NCBI GenBank assembly: GCA_041397305.1
Contig: JAWKWX010000004.1
Coordinates: 1 to 64,000 of the forward strand
DNA: 64,000 bases
From: TMP-24 sp041397305
GTDB taxonomy: Bacteria > Pseudomonadota > Alphaproteobacteria > Rhodobacterales > Rhodobacteraceae
Direction of reading: 5' to 3'
The notes below the pieces were generated by a model, which was not told where the DNA came from, did not search any database, and saw nothing but the letters and a program-made list of their open reading frames with translations. Numbering within the stretch: the first letter of the stretch is position 1; each line of letters starts with the position of its first letter. Below, piece by piece: positions 16,771-27,394 of the stretch. The position numbers and the translations under genes were made by a program.

Positions 16771-17549
16771 GCGGAGAAAAAGACCTCCGTCATCAGATAG
16801 TTCGCGGCAAGGATCAGGACCGAGGCGGCGACGACGGCGGATTTGGTGGCGCTGCCCACGCCTTGCGCGCCGCGTCCCGAATTCATGCCGTAGAAACAGC
16901 CGCAGATCGCGATGAGAAAGCCGAAGGCCGCGCCCTTCATCAGGCCCGAGACGATGTCGAACGGCTCGAGATAGGCACGGGTATTGGCGAGGTAGGTCGC
17001 GGGGTTGAAGCCCAGACGGTTCACACCCACCAGATAGCCGCCGAAGATGCCGATGGAATCGCCCACTGCCACAAGGACCGGCACGGCGAGCGTGGCGGCG
17101 AGCATGCGCGGCACGGTCAGATATTTCATCGGATGGGTCGAGAGCGTCACCAGAGCGTCGATCTGTTCGGTCACTTTCATCGTGCCCACTTCGGCCGCGA
17201 TGGATGACGCGACGCGGGCCGCCACCATCAGACCGCCCAGCACGGGGCCCAGTTCGCGCACCATGCCGATGGCGGTGATCGAGGGCACGACGGCTTCGGC
17301 CGAAAAGCGGGCGCCGCCCGCGTAGATCTGCAGCGCGAGCGCGCCGCCGGTGAAAAGCGCGGTCATGCCGACCACCGGCAGGCTGAACCAGCCGATCTGC
17401 ATCAGCGCGACCAGGAATTCACGCGGATAGAAGGGCGGGCGGAAAAGATGGCTGAGCGCGTCGGCGGCGAAAAGCGCGATCCGGCCGATGGTCGCCAGCG
17501 CGCCCTGCGTGATGCGGCCAAGCGCGGCGAGGGGCGAAAGAAGCGACAT
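16767..17549 (-). CDS. mlaE: MlaE-family ABC permease
   Basis: A 260-residue permease with five or so membrane segments and MlaE hallmarks: the amphipathic N-terminal helix followed by RPPFYPREFLVALMQIGW, RELGPVLGGLMVAARVASSIAAEVGTMKVTEQIDAL, and the C-terminal NSGRGAQGVGSATKSAVV. It forms the membrane channel of the lipid transporter with MlaF. It follows alr with a 1-bp gap and overlaps mlaF. Confidence 0.92.
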   Translation of the reverse strand: MSLLSPLAALGRITQGALATIGRIALFAADALSHLFRPPFYPREFLVALMQIGWFSLPVVGMTALFTGGALALQIYAGGARFSAEAVVPSITAIGMVRELGPVLGGLMVAARVASSIAAEVGTMKVTEQIDALVTLSTHPMKYLTVPRMLAATLAVPVLVAVGDSIGIFGGYLVGVNRLGFNPATYLANTRAYLEPFDIVSGLMKGAAFGFLIAICGCFYGMNSGRGAQGVGSATKSAVVAASVLILAANYLMTEVFFSA

Positions 17550-17550
17550 C

Positions 17551-18618
17551 TCAGGCGGCCTCTTCGGCGCGGCGGGTGCCGTGCACGTAATTGCGGGAAT
17601 AGCGCTGGCCGAGGGCGGTCAGGATCTCGTATCCGATGGTGCCGGCGGCGTGGGCGAGGGCGTCGATGCCCTGTGCGGCACAGAGAAGGTCGAGTGTATC
17701 GGGCGTCCCCTCGACGGCCGATACATCGACCGTGACCAGATCCATCGACACCCGCCCCACCAGCGGGCAGGGGGTCGAGCCGTGATAAAGGACAGCGCGG
17801 TTCGACAAAGCGCGGAAGAGGCCGTCGGCATAGCCCGCGGCCAGCGTGGCGATACGGGCGGGGGCCTGCGCCTCCCAGGTTGCATTATAGCCGACCGTGG
17901 CGCCGGGCGAGAGCGAGCGGACCTGCACCACCGGCAGCGACAGCTTGACCACCGGCCGGGCCGCGGTGAAGGGTGCGCCGCCGTAAAGGCCGATGCCGGG
18001 GCGGGTGAGGTCGAAATCATACTGGCGGCCAAGCAGGATGCCGCCCGTGGCCGAGAAGGACCGCGCGATGCCGGTGCCGTCGGTCATCTTGCGGAAGGTT
18101 TCAAGCTGGCGGTCGTTCAGCGGATGGCCGGGGTCGTCGGAACAGGCCATGTGCGACATCAGAAGGCGCGGCCCGTGCGCAAGGACGGAGGGCGCGAGCA
18201 GGTGCCAGTCGGCCGCGTCGATGCCCAGCCGGTTCATGCCGGTTTCCAGCTGCACGCCGAACGGATGGCTCGGCAGTTCGGAGAAATGCCGCTCGACCTG
18301 GGCCCGGCTGTTCAGCATCGGCACCAGGTTGAAGGCGCCGATCCGGGCGGTATCGCCGTCCATGTGACCGGAGAGGATATTGATCTCGGCCTCCGGCCCG
18401 AGCGCCAGGCGCAGGGCCACGCCTTCCTCGGTCAGCGCCACGAAGAAGCGCCGCGCGCCCGCCGCCATCAGCGCCCGCGCGATCGGGGCCGCGCCCAGGC
18501 CGTAGCCATCGGCCTTCACCATCACCGCGGTCTGGACATGGGCGGGCGTCATGGCATCGAGCGCCCGCCAGTTGGCGGTGATCGCGTCGAGGTCGATGTC
18601 GAGAATGCCGGAAGCCAT
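17551..18618 (-). CDS. alr: Alanine racemase
   Basis: A 355-residue fold-type III PLP enzyme. The PLP lysine lies in VMVKADGYGLGA (Lys34 region). The C-terminal domain has VGRVSMDLVTVDVS, and the second catalytic base region is GYNATWEA. It converts L-alanine to D-alanine for peptidoglycan. It is located 30 bp after the MprF-like gene and 1 bp before mlaE, within an envelope-flavoured operon. Confidence 0.94.
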   Translation of the reverse strand: MASGILDIDLDAITANWRALDAMTPAHVQTAVMVKADGYGLGAAPIARALMAAGARRFFVALTEEGVALRLALGPEAEINILSGHMDGDTARIGAFNLVPMLNSRAQVERHFSELPSHPFGVQLETGMNRLGIDAADWHLLAPSVLAHGPRLLMSHMACSDDPGHPLNDRQLETFRKMTDGTGIARSFSATGGILLGRQYDFDLTRPGIGLYGGAPFTAARPVVKLSLPVVQVRSLSPGATVGYNATWEAQAPARIATLAAGYADGLFRALSNRAVLYHGSTPCPLVGRVSMDLVTVDVSAVEGTPDTLDLLCAAQGIDALAHAAGTIGYEILTALGQRYSRNYVHGTRRAEEAA

Positions 18619-18648
18619 GGGCGCCTTTTGCCAGCCTGCGCCGCGAGG

Positions 18649-20317
18649 TCAAGCGGAATTGGCGGGCACAGGCGCCGGACCGCGCGACACAAGCCGGGCA
18701 AGGTCGAAAAAGGCGCGCGGCAGGCCGAGGGCCGAGGGGCAGGTCAGGTAGAGCGGCGACCAGTCGGGGCCGAACTTTTCCTTGAAGGCGCGCAGGCCTT
18801 CGAAGTTATAGAATTCGTCGCCGTGCCGGTAGATGACGGCGCCGATGCGTGCCCAAAGCGGCGCGAGCGGGTGATCGGGCATGCCCGACATCGGCGCACC
18901 GCCGAGAAGAAAGCGGCGGTAGCCCTCGGCCTGGGCATGAAGGATCATCTCGGTGAAGAACGCCTCCATCAACGCGCCCGACTGGCCGGGCAGGTGGCGC
19001 ATGAGGTCGCAGGCCATCTCGGCCCGGCCCGCGCCGCGCCAGAGGTTGGCGAAGGCGACGATGTCGCCTTCGGCGCGCATCACCGCGAGGTCGAAGCGGG
19101 CAAGATAGCCAGGGTCGAAATAGCCAAGCGCAAAGCCCTTTTCGCCGCCCTTCTTGGTGGCGAGCCAGCGGTCGGAAATCGCGCGCAGGCGCGGCATATG
19201 GACCGGCACCTCGGCGGCAGGCAGGATGGCGAAGCTCAGCCCGTCGCGGATGGCGCGCGACCGGGCATAGCGCAGGTCCTTCCGTGCCGACCCGTCCAGC
19301 GAGAAGCGGGTCAGGTCGACATGTGCCATCTCGCCCATCTTCACGATCACATGGCCAAGGTCGAGCACGGGTTCCAGCAGGGCGGGCGGCAGGCTGGAAA
19401 AGACCGCGCTGACCCCGGCGCGGTGCGCGGCCGCGGCAAAGGCCACGATCAGGGCGCGACCCGCGTCCGGCGCGCCGACGGGCCCGGCAAGCGAAATCCA
19501 GCTCCGCCCCTCGATCCCGTACATGAGGAAGGCATCCTCCTCCGGTGACAGAAGAAACCGCTTGTCGCCGAGGAGTGCGAGCCTGCGCGCCGCGTCGGGC
19601 GAGGCTTCGACGAGGCGCGCGACCGGCGCCGGGATCGTGGCGGGCGGGGCGGCGACAGGCGCGGGGTGGTTCAAAAGCCGGTCGACGGCAAGGACCGCCA
19701 GAGCGACGCTTACCGCAAGCATCGCCCTGAGGAAGCGCGGTGCATCGCCCTGCCAGGCGAAGCGCCACCACAGGTCTGTCGAATAGCCGGTGTTGCGGTG
19801 AACGATCATTCCGGTCGTCACCGCCCCGGCAATGGCCAGCGCCATCACCAGGATGAGCGTGGGGCCGGGCCGCACCTCGCCCCAGCCCCCGGCACGGCCG
19901 AACTCTGCCCGGAAGAGGTGGAGAAGTGCGGCGATGAGCAGGAGCGCCAGCGCCTCTTCCCAGTCGAGCCCGCGCAAGAGCGCGAAAAGCGCGCCTGCAA
20001 GCAGAAAGGCCGTCGCAACGGCCCGGGCCCGCGCCATCCGCCGCGCGAGGCCGCGCGAGAGCAGCAGGAGCGCAAGGCCGGAGAGGCTGGCGGCAAGATG
20101 CGAGGCTTCGACGAAGGGCAGGGGCAGAAGGTCGCGCAGGACCGAGCGGCTGTCCTCTGACGTGCCGAGCGTGCCGGTGAGAAGCAGCGTGAGCCCACCG
20201 AGAAATGCCAGCGCCGCCAGCACGGGCGGCGCGAGCGCGCCCAGAAGCGCGAGGATGTCGTCGGCCGGCGTCAGCCGATGGATCAGGGGCCGGACCCGGC
20301 CAGGCGGCGGCTTCGGT

Positions 20318-20328
<11 letters not shown>
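18649..20328 (-). CDS. MprF-like aminoacyl-phosphatidylglycerol synthase domain (DUF2156) with short membrane part
   Basis: A 559-residue protein. The N-terminal third has about six hydrophobic helices. The C-terminal two thirds (about 235-545) is a DUF2156 domain with tandem GNAT folds, seen in LLGDKRFLLSPEEDAFLMYGIEGRSWISLAGP and GYFDPGYLARFDLAVMRAEGDIVAFANLW. MprF transfers lysine or alanine from tRNA to phosphatidylglycerol. Here the long flippase half (about 14 helices in full MprF) is mostly missing. The amino acid used is unknown. The start lies 11 bp inside the end of dnaB, and no later start keeps the membrane part intact. Confidence 0.82.
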
Positions 20329-21814
<1,486 letters not shown>

Positions 21815-22024
21815 GCCTCAGCTCTTCTTCTGTCCCCGGACCGTCATAGGCGGGCGCGGGCGGTTCGGCAAATCGCCCATGACGCCACAAGCGGCGGTGT
21901 ATGTCTGATCCGATCCTACCAGATCGAGGGCGGGAAATCCGTCCTTTCTCGGGAATCGCCGGGCGGAGCGGACTTGTCCACACATCACCCCCAGAGACCG
22001 TCCACAGGAAAATGCGGGCGGGCG

Positions 22025-22705
22025 CTATTTGGTGGCGCGGGCTGCCTGCCAGGGGCGGGGGTTGGTGAGGAAGGCCTCGACCTCGGCCAGCGTCCGTTCG
22101 TCGAAGGCGCCCTGCGCGCGCGCCTCGGCCAGCACGTCCCACCAGGTGCAGAGGTAATGCAGCGCCACGCCATGCTTGTGCAGCGTGTCGACGGTTTCGG
22201 GGAAGATCCCGTAATAGAAGATGACTGCCGTATGGGCGCAGCTGGCCCCCGTCTCGCGGATCGCATCGACGAAGGACAGCTTCGATCCGCCGTCGGTGGT
22301 GAGGTCCTCGACCAGAAGCACGCGCTGGCCCTCGGACATCACGCCCTCGATGCGGGCGTTACGGCCGTAGCCCTTGGGCTTCTTGCGGACGTAGGTCATG
22401 GGCAGCGCCAGCCGCTCGGCGACCATCGCGGCAAAGGGGATGCCGGCGGTTTCCCCGCCCGCGATATTGTCGAAAGCCTCGAAACCCGCGTCGCGCATCA
22501 CGGTGACGGCGAGGAAGTCCATCAAGGTCGAGCGGATGCGGGGATGGGAGATGAGCTTGCGGCAGTCGATATAGGTGGGCGAGGGCAGGCCCGAGGCCAG
22601 AGTGAAGGGCGTCTCGGCGTTGAAATGGACGGCCTTGATTTCGAGAAGCATGCGCGCGGTCAGGCGGGCGATCTCTTCTTTGGGCGGGAAGGCGGAGGGG
22701 ATCAT
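22025..22705 (-). CDS. pyrE: Orotate phosphoribosyltransferase
   Basis: A 226-residue PRTase with the PRPP motif VLLVEDLTTDGGS and the upstream YVRKKPKGYG lysine-rich loop typical of OPRTase. It joins orotate to PRPP, forming OMP. It follows pyrC by 84 bp on the same strand, so these two late pyrimidine steps are probably co-transcribed. Confidence 0.94.
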   Translation of the reverse strand: MIPSAFPPKEEIARLTARMLLEIKAVHFNAETPFTLASGLPSPTYIDCRKLISHPRIRSTLMDFLAVTVMRDAGFEAFDNIAGGETAGIPFAAMVAERLALPMTYVRKKPKGYGRNARIEGVMSEGQRVLLVEDLTTDGGSKLSFVDAIRETGASCAHTAVIFYYGIFPETVDTLHKHGVALHYLCTWWDVLAEARAQGAFDERTLAEVEAFLTNPRPWQAARATK

Positions 22706-22789
22706 GTCTGTCCTTTCGCGGGGGCCTTGTCGGTCGCCTTCGGCCTCTCCTCGTTCCCGACGAGCGCCGAAGGCGAGGCGAAGGGCGGG

Positions 22790-23830
22790 TCAGGGCGCGA
22801 CGCGCCAGAAAAGCGGGAAGCCCGGGTCGAAGACCGTGACCGGCCCTGCGCCGGTGTCGATCTTGGCCGGATAGGTCACGGGATCGCCTTTTGTCAGGGT
22901 GATGCGGGCGTCGGAGGGGGCGAGGCCATAGAACCGCGCGCCGTTGAGCGAGGTGAAGGCCTCCAGCCGGTCGAGCGCGGCTTCCTCCTCGAAGACATGG
23001 GCGAGGATCGACAGGGTGTTCGTGGCGGTGAAGCAGCCCGCGCAACCGCAGGCATGTTCCTTCAGATGATCGGCATGGGGGGCGGAATCGGTGCCGAGGA
23101 AGAAGCGGGGATCGCCCGAGACGGCGGCGCGGCGCAGCGCCAGGCGGTGCTTCTCGCGCTTGGCGACCGGCAGGCAGTAATAATGCGGCCGGATGCCGCC
23201 TGCGAGGATATGGTTGCGGTTGATCACCAGATGATGCGTGGTGATCGTGGCGCCCAGTGTCGCATCACCGGCGCGGGCATAGGCCACGCCTTCCTCGGTG
23301 GTGATATGTTCCATGACAACGCGCAGACCGGGCGTGGCGCGGCGGATCGGGTCCAGCACCCGGTCGATGAAAACCGCCTCACGGTCGAAGATATCGACGG
23401 CAGGATCGGTGACTTCGCCATGAACGCAAAGCGGAAGGCCTATTTCAGCCATTTTTTCAAGTACATGTCGGACATTCTGGAAGTTCGTCACGCCCGATTG
23501 CGAATTGGTGGTGGCGCCCGCCGGATAGAGCTTCACCGCTTTCACGAGGCCGCTTGCGTGGGCGGCCGCGACATCGGCCGGATCGGTCGTCTCGGTCAGG
23601 TAGAGCACCATCATCGGTTCGAACGGCATGCCGTCGGGCAGGGCCCCGAGGATCCGCTCGCGGTAGGCGGCGGCCTGGTCGCCCGTCACCACGGGCGGCA
23701 CGAGGTTCGGCATCACGATGGCCCGGCCGAAATGGCGGGCGGTTTCGGGCAGGACGGCGTCCAGCATCGCGCCATCGCGCAGGTGCAGGTGCATGTCGTC
23801 GGGGCGGCGGATCGTCAGGCTCTGGCTCAT
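22790..23830 (-). CDS. pyrC: Dihydroorotase (class II, E. coli type)
   Basis: A 346-residue dihydroorotase. The metal ligands His14 and His16 lie in DDMHLHLRDG, then MPNLVPPVV, the carboxylated-Lys segment AVKLYPAGATTNS, CVHGEV, and the Asp in GTDSAPHADHLK. It closes carbamoyl-aspartate to dihydroorotate. I start it at ATG 23830 (MSQSLTIRRPDD), the family N terminus; the open frame extends 250 bp further upstream without homology. Confidence 0.95.
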   Translation of the reverse strand: MSQSLTIRRPDDMHLHLRDGAMLDAVLPETARHFGRAIVMPNLVPPVVTGDQAAAYRERILGALPDGMPFEPMMVLYLTETTDPADVAAAHASGLVKAVKLYPAGATTNSQSGVTNFQNVRHVLEKMAEIGLPLCVHGEVTDPAVDIFDREAVFIDRVLDPIRRATPGLRVVMEHITTEEGVAYARAGDATLGATITTHHLVINRNHILAGGIRPHYYCLPVAKREKHRLALRRAAVSGDPRFFLGTDSAPHADHLKEHACGCAGCFTATNTLSILAHVFEEEAALDRLEAFTSLNGARFYGLAPSDARITLTKGDPVTYPAKIDTGAGPVTVFDPGFPLFWRVAP

Positions 23831-24138
23831 GGGCCGAGCGCTACAGGATCGGCGGGCGCATTTCCAGTCTCGGCATGGCCGGATGCGAATGACGGGCAGG
23901 AAAAGCGGGCCTGAATCTGCGGCGGCGCTGAAGAGCCTCGTCGAGCGCGTAGGGCGCGCGCGCTGAACGAAAGCCCGTGTCGCATCCGAAGGCGGTCTTC
24001 CGCCGAATCGCCGCCTGACGTCACTTGCGGCGGTTCCGCGATTGCGCCCGCCATTGCGTCGGCGCGGTGCGCGCGGCATCATTGTTTCCAGGGCGGCGCG
24101 AGAACCGGGCGACCGCCGGAAGAGCGGGAGGGCAGATC
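23831..24138. other. 308-bp intergenic region, no gene recognised
   Basis: This stretch separates divergent pyrC and a lipoprotein gene and must hold both promoters. I see no tRNA, no convincing small coding frame (a 75-codon minus-strand frame at 23827-24054 has arginine/serine-rich antisense-like composition), and no clear inverted repeat. The direct GGAGGG ribosome site of the lipoprotein gene is at its right end. Confidence 0.6.
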
Positions 24139-24447
24139 ATGCGCAGGATGGCGGGGGCAGTGACGATCGGGCTGGTGGTTGCGGGATGCACGAACGATCC
24201 GGGCTTCACCGGGGTTCCGGATGTGCGGGAAGCGATGGCAGCCGAGGTGACGCAATGCCGCTACGTTTCCGATATCACAGGAACGCCAAGCGTTTACGGG
24301 CCGATCCTCGGACCCGAGGGGCTGAAATATACCCGCAATCAGGTGAAGGACGAGGCGCGCAAGGCCGGTGCCAACACCGTGGTGTTCGATCTGGTGCCGC
24401 CGGGCGCCGAGCTTTATCAGCTTCACGCGAAGGTCTATGCCTGCTGA
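24139..24447 (+). CDS. Small lipoprotein, DUF4156-like
   Basis: A 102-residue protein with a signal peptide ending in lipobox VVAGC, so it is predicted to be lipid-anchored. The mature part has the pattern QCRYVSDITGTPSVYGPIL and a later NQVKDEARKAGANTVVF, reminiscent of the DUF4156 lipoproteins. Two cysteines besides the lipobox could form a disulfide. A GGGAGGG ribosome site lies 8 nt before the ATG. Function unknown. Confidence 0.72.
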   Translation: MRRMAGAVTIGLVVAGCTNDPGFTGVPDVREAMAAEVTQCRYVSDITGTPSVYGPILGPEGLKYTRNQVKDEARKAGANTVVFDLVPPGAELYQLHAKVYAC

Positions 24448-24524
24448 CCGATACCACACCGGGGCTTGCCCGGCGTTGCGCAGTATGGATCAGTGGGGGC
24501 GACGGCCGCTTTGGATCGAGTGGA

Positions 24525-25139
24525 ATGCGCCTTTTTGCCTCTTCAGTCGCGATGACCGCCTGCCTTCTGGGGCCGGGTGTCTTATCGGCATCCGAATGCG
24601 CGGCGCCCACCGACATGAAGCAGGGCCTGCGTCTCGTCTATGGGGCGGAGGGTACGATCACGGTGCGGCTTCGTCCCGACGGGCTCATCGAATTCACCGA
24701 GATCGGAAGTGGCGCGGACGGCGGCGATCTGGTCTACATCAGCCGCTATGGTCTTTATGACCTGGAGGCGGCGGCGGGTGGCGCGGAGGCGGGCCCGGAT
24801 CGTCGGGTCAGCTATGATTATGACGGCGGACCGCTCGTCGAACCCGCGCCGGGTGCCGCGGGCTGGGTCGGCCGGGTGACAGCGACCTTCCCCGATGAGG
24901 TGGTCGTGCCGGAAACAGCCGCTTTCGTCTTTGGCGGGACTGGGCAGGTCGCGCTTGGCGACTGCCGCTTCGATGCGGTGACGGTCGAGGCGACCTTCAT
25001 CCGCGATCAGGGCTGGGAAGGGCAGAGTTTCCTATATTTCCCGGACTTCGGCTTTGCCACCCTGATCGGCCGGGCCGGGCCGGAGATGGAGAAGGAACGC
25101 TACGAGCTGACCGCGATCGAGCCGCTTCCGGCGGAGTGA
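24525..25139 (+). CDS. Secreted protein of unknown function
   Basis: A 204-residue protein with an N-terminal signal peptide (MRLFASSVAMTACLLG, cleavage probably after LSA). The mature part is acidic, beta-strand rich and contains two cysteines (SECAAP near 28 and GDCRFDA near 150) that could pair. I do not recognise the family. It follows the small lipoprotein by 77 bp on the same strand. The downstream 100 bp to the convergent gene holds no gene. Confidence 0.65.
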   Translation: MRLFASSVAMTACLLGPGVLSASECAAPTDMKQGLRLVYGAEGTITVRLRPDGLIEFTEIGSGADGGDLVYISRYGLYDLEAAAGGAEAGPDRRVSYDYDGGPLVEPAPGAAGWVGRVTATFPDEVVVPETAAFVFGGTGQVALGDCRFDAVTVEATFIRDQGWEGQSFLYFPDFGFATLIGRAGPEMEKERYELTAIEPLPAE

Positions 25140-25239
25140 CGCCAGGTCGCCGGAAGCCGGAACTCTTGCAGATTTCCGATCCGATGCCCTTGAAAGACAT
25201 CGGCCGCGACCGGGCAGGGGATCTGGGGCCCGTGCCGCC

Positions 25240-26157
25240 TCAGCCGGTGGTCAGGTCGCGGAAGCTCGCCGCGAGGTCGCGGGCGCGGGCGCGAAATTTC
25301 TCGTCATTGAGCCGCCCGCCCGCATTGTTGGCCAGAAGGGCGGCAAGGCCCGGTCGCCCGTCGGTCTCCAGCCGGTTCAGAAGGCGGCGGAGATAGGGCA
25401 GGTGATTGCGGCGCGCGCGGTAGAAGGTCCAGAACAGGCGGGCATCTAACGCCCCGTCGCCCGCAGCCGCCAGCGTCGAGGGCAGGACATGCATCGCGGT
25501 CAGCGCGCCCAGAAGATCGGCGCCCATGTTCCGGCAGGGCAGGAACGTGGTGAAGCTGCGCCGGAAGAGGGCGGCATGCATCGCGTCAAAGGTCTGGGCG
25601 GGATCGTAGATCACGAAGACTTCGTGCGCGCCGTCGGTCATGTCGGGGGCAAAGCCGTAGCGGTCGGTGAAATTCAGCCGCCGGTGGTTCTCGAACCGCG
25701 GGTCCCAGCCGGCATAGGTAGGGTCCAGCGTCGCCTGCGGCTGCACGAGGATCACCGTGGCACCGGGGCAGGCGACGGAATAGGCGGCGGCGGCATAGCC
25801 CGCGGCGCCGGCGCCGAAGAAGATCACCCGGTCGTACTGGTCGAAAAACCCGTCGTCGGTCAGCCGGTCGAAGAAACCATAGACCTCCGGATCGCGGAAC
25901 CAGGTCGGGCGATGGGCGACAAGGCTCAGATGCGACCAGTCGCGCCCTTCGGCAAGCGCAAAGCCGTAGGGCTGGCCATCGGAGGACTGGCCGCGGATAC
26001 GGGCGGCGGTGTCGAAGGTGACGAGGAGCACTGCCTCGCGGTCGGCGAACAGCGCGGCGTGGTCCTGGCCGAGCGGCGCAAAGAAACCTTCGCGCCGTCC
26101 GATGCGGCTCAGACGCTCGACAAACTCGTCCTGTGACAAAGACCCGCGGTCCTTCAC
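25240..26157 (-). CDS. Alpha/beta-hydrolase-like protein lacking the nucleophile
   Basis: A 305-residue soluble protein. The segment VIFFGAGAAGYAAAAYS looks like the nucleophile elbow of an alpha/beta hydrolase (usually G-S-S-x-G-G-[YF]), but the serine position is Gly. The later region VILVQPQATLDPTYAGWDPRF and the C-terminal FLPCRNMGADLLGAL fit the same fold, again without an obvious catalytic His. Relatives in Rhodobacterales are often labelled PAPS reductase, for which I see no supporting motif. It lies downstream of two glycosyltransferase genes on the same strand (163-bp gap), suggesting a polysaccharide- or surface-related role. Function unknown. Confidence 0.55.
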   Translation of the reverse strand: MKDRGSLSQDEFVERLSRIGRREGFFAPLGQDHAALFADREAVLLVTFDTAARIRGQSSDGQPYGFALAEGRDWSHLSLVAHRPTWFRDPEVYGFFDRLTDDGFFDQYDRVIFFGAGAAGYAAAAYSVACPGATVILVQPQATLDPTYAGWDPRFENHRRLNFTDRYGFAPDMTDGAHEVFVIYDPAQTFDAMHAALFRRSFTTFLPCRNMGADLLGALTAMHVLPSTLAAAGDGALDARLFWTFYRARRNHLPYLRRLLNRLETDGRPGLAALLANNAGGRLNDEKFRARARDLAASFRDLTTG

Positions 26158-26320
26158 CGTTCACCCTCTGCGCATAATTCCCCCGATGTCCGAAAGCGCA
26201 AGCCGGACCCGGTAATTCTAGCACCGGCCTGTGCCGATGACGCAAGATATGTGTGGGAAGCGCGGTGGCCGCGCACAAGGGCTGCCGGGCGGAAAGCGGA
26301 AAAGCGCTTGTTTCCCGAGA

Positions 26321-27394
26321 TTAACGCGTTTCCGGAGCGCCGTCAGTTCCGGCTGCAGGGTCCCATTGGTTCTGCCGCGCCAGATCGAAAAGGAATCGGC
26401 TTTCGCGTTCGCTCAACAGGCGGCTGTGCGGGGCCATCATCAGTCGCCCGAGAAGGGACCGATAGGCTTCGTCGGCCATCAGCTGACGGAAACGGTCGGA
26501 CCGCCAGCCACGCGCCCGCGTCTCCAGTTCGGCAAGGGCCGGGTCGGCACGAAGCGCCGCGGTCTCGCTCCGGGCGGCGGGGAAGCGGTCGGCCAGGGCC
26601 CGATCCTCGACCGCGCAGAGATTGCGTTCGACCCAATAGGACAGATCGAAGGCCGACGCCGCGCGGTTCGCCCGGCCCCGGTCGCATTTCAGGACATAAT
26701 CCTCCATCGAGCCGAGCGCGTAATGGTTCAACTGGACGAGACCGTAATTGTCCCGCCCGAAAGGCGAGAAGAGACGGGCGGTGTGGAAGTCGGCAGGCAG
26801 TTCCCGGCCCGAACCGTCGAACCAGCGCTGCCGGGCAAGGCCCTCGGGCGTGGAATCCTTCGGGCGGTGAACGCCGAGCGCACGGTAGCTGCCGTCATTG
26901 CGAATGAGGGTCTTGAACATCGCCGCCCGCCAGGGCCAGCCCATGACCGCAGGCGCGGCGCGGGTGAAGGCCTCCGGCACCGGTCGACCGTCGCGGCGGA
27001 TCACCCCGCCGTTGCCGAACAGCCGCCAGGTGAGCGGGATCGCTGTCGCCTCTGGCAGGGCGGCGAACAGGTCGGCAAGCCGCCCGTCCCCTGCATGGAT
27101 CATCACATATTCGTCGATGTCGGCGGTCAGGACCCAGTCGGCGCGCTGTTTCAGCGGATGGGCGTTTGCAGCCTTCAGGGCGGCCCATTGCGCGCCCTTC
27201 TCGTGCGGTCCGGGGTTCGGCACATGGGTCAGCCAGCCCATCGCCGCCAGCCGGTCGAGCATAAGGTCGGTGCCGTCGGTGCAATCGTTGGAAAAGACAA
27301 GGAAATCCGTGAAACCCACATGCCGGTGCCAGGCCAGCCAGTCGATGAGGAAAGCGCCTTCATTGCGGACGGTGAGGATGAGGAGTGCCCTCAA
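26321..27394 (-). CDS. Glycosyltransferase family 2-like protein
   Basis: A 357-residue glycosyltransferase of the Glyco_tranf_2_4 type. It has the N-terminal LILTVRNEGAFLIDWLAWH, FSNDCTDGTD, and a metal-binding DIDE (92-95) in TADIDEYV. The middle part has LTWRLFG and the C-terminal LVQLNHYALGS...DYVLKCDRGR. I infer a TTG start at 27394, overlapping the TGA of the upstream glycosyltransferase gene; the next in-frame ATG would remove the catalytic N terminus. Sugar donor and acceptor are unknown. It is clearly a paralogue of the C-terminal half of its upstream neighbour. Confidence 0.85.
   Translation of the reverse strand: MRALLILTVRNEGAFLIDWLAWHRHVGFTDFLVFSNDCTDGTDLMLDRLAAMGWLTHVPNPGPHEKGAQWAALKAANAHPLKQRADWVLTADIDEYVMIHAGDGRLADLFAALPEATAIPLTWRLFGNGGVIRRDGRPVPEAFTRAAPAVMGWPWRAAMFKTLIRNDGSYRALGVHRPKDSTPEGLARQRWFDGSGRELPADFHTARLFSPFGRDNYGLVQLNHYALGSMEDYVLKCDRGRANRAASAFDLSYWVERNLCAVEDRALADRFPAARSETAALRADPALAELETRARGWRSDRFRQLMADEAYRSLLGRLMMAPHSRLLSERESRFLFDLARQNQWDPAAGTDGAPETR

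Noticed and set aside
23827..24054. A 75-codon minus-strand frame upstream of pyrC
   Set aside because: No ribosome site, no recognisable domain, and composition like antisense frames elsewhere.
25240..26157. Phosphoadenosine phosphosulfate reductase
   Set aside because: The catalytic ECG(L/I)H-type motif and PAPS-binding SGGKDS-like loop are not present.
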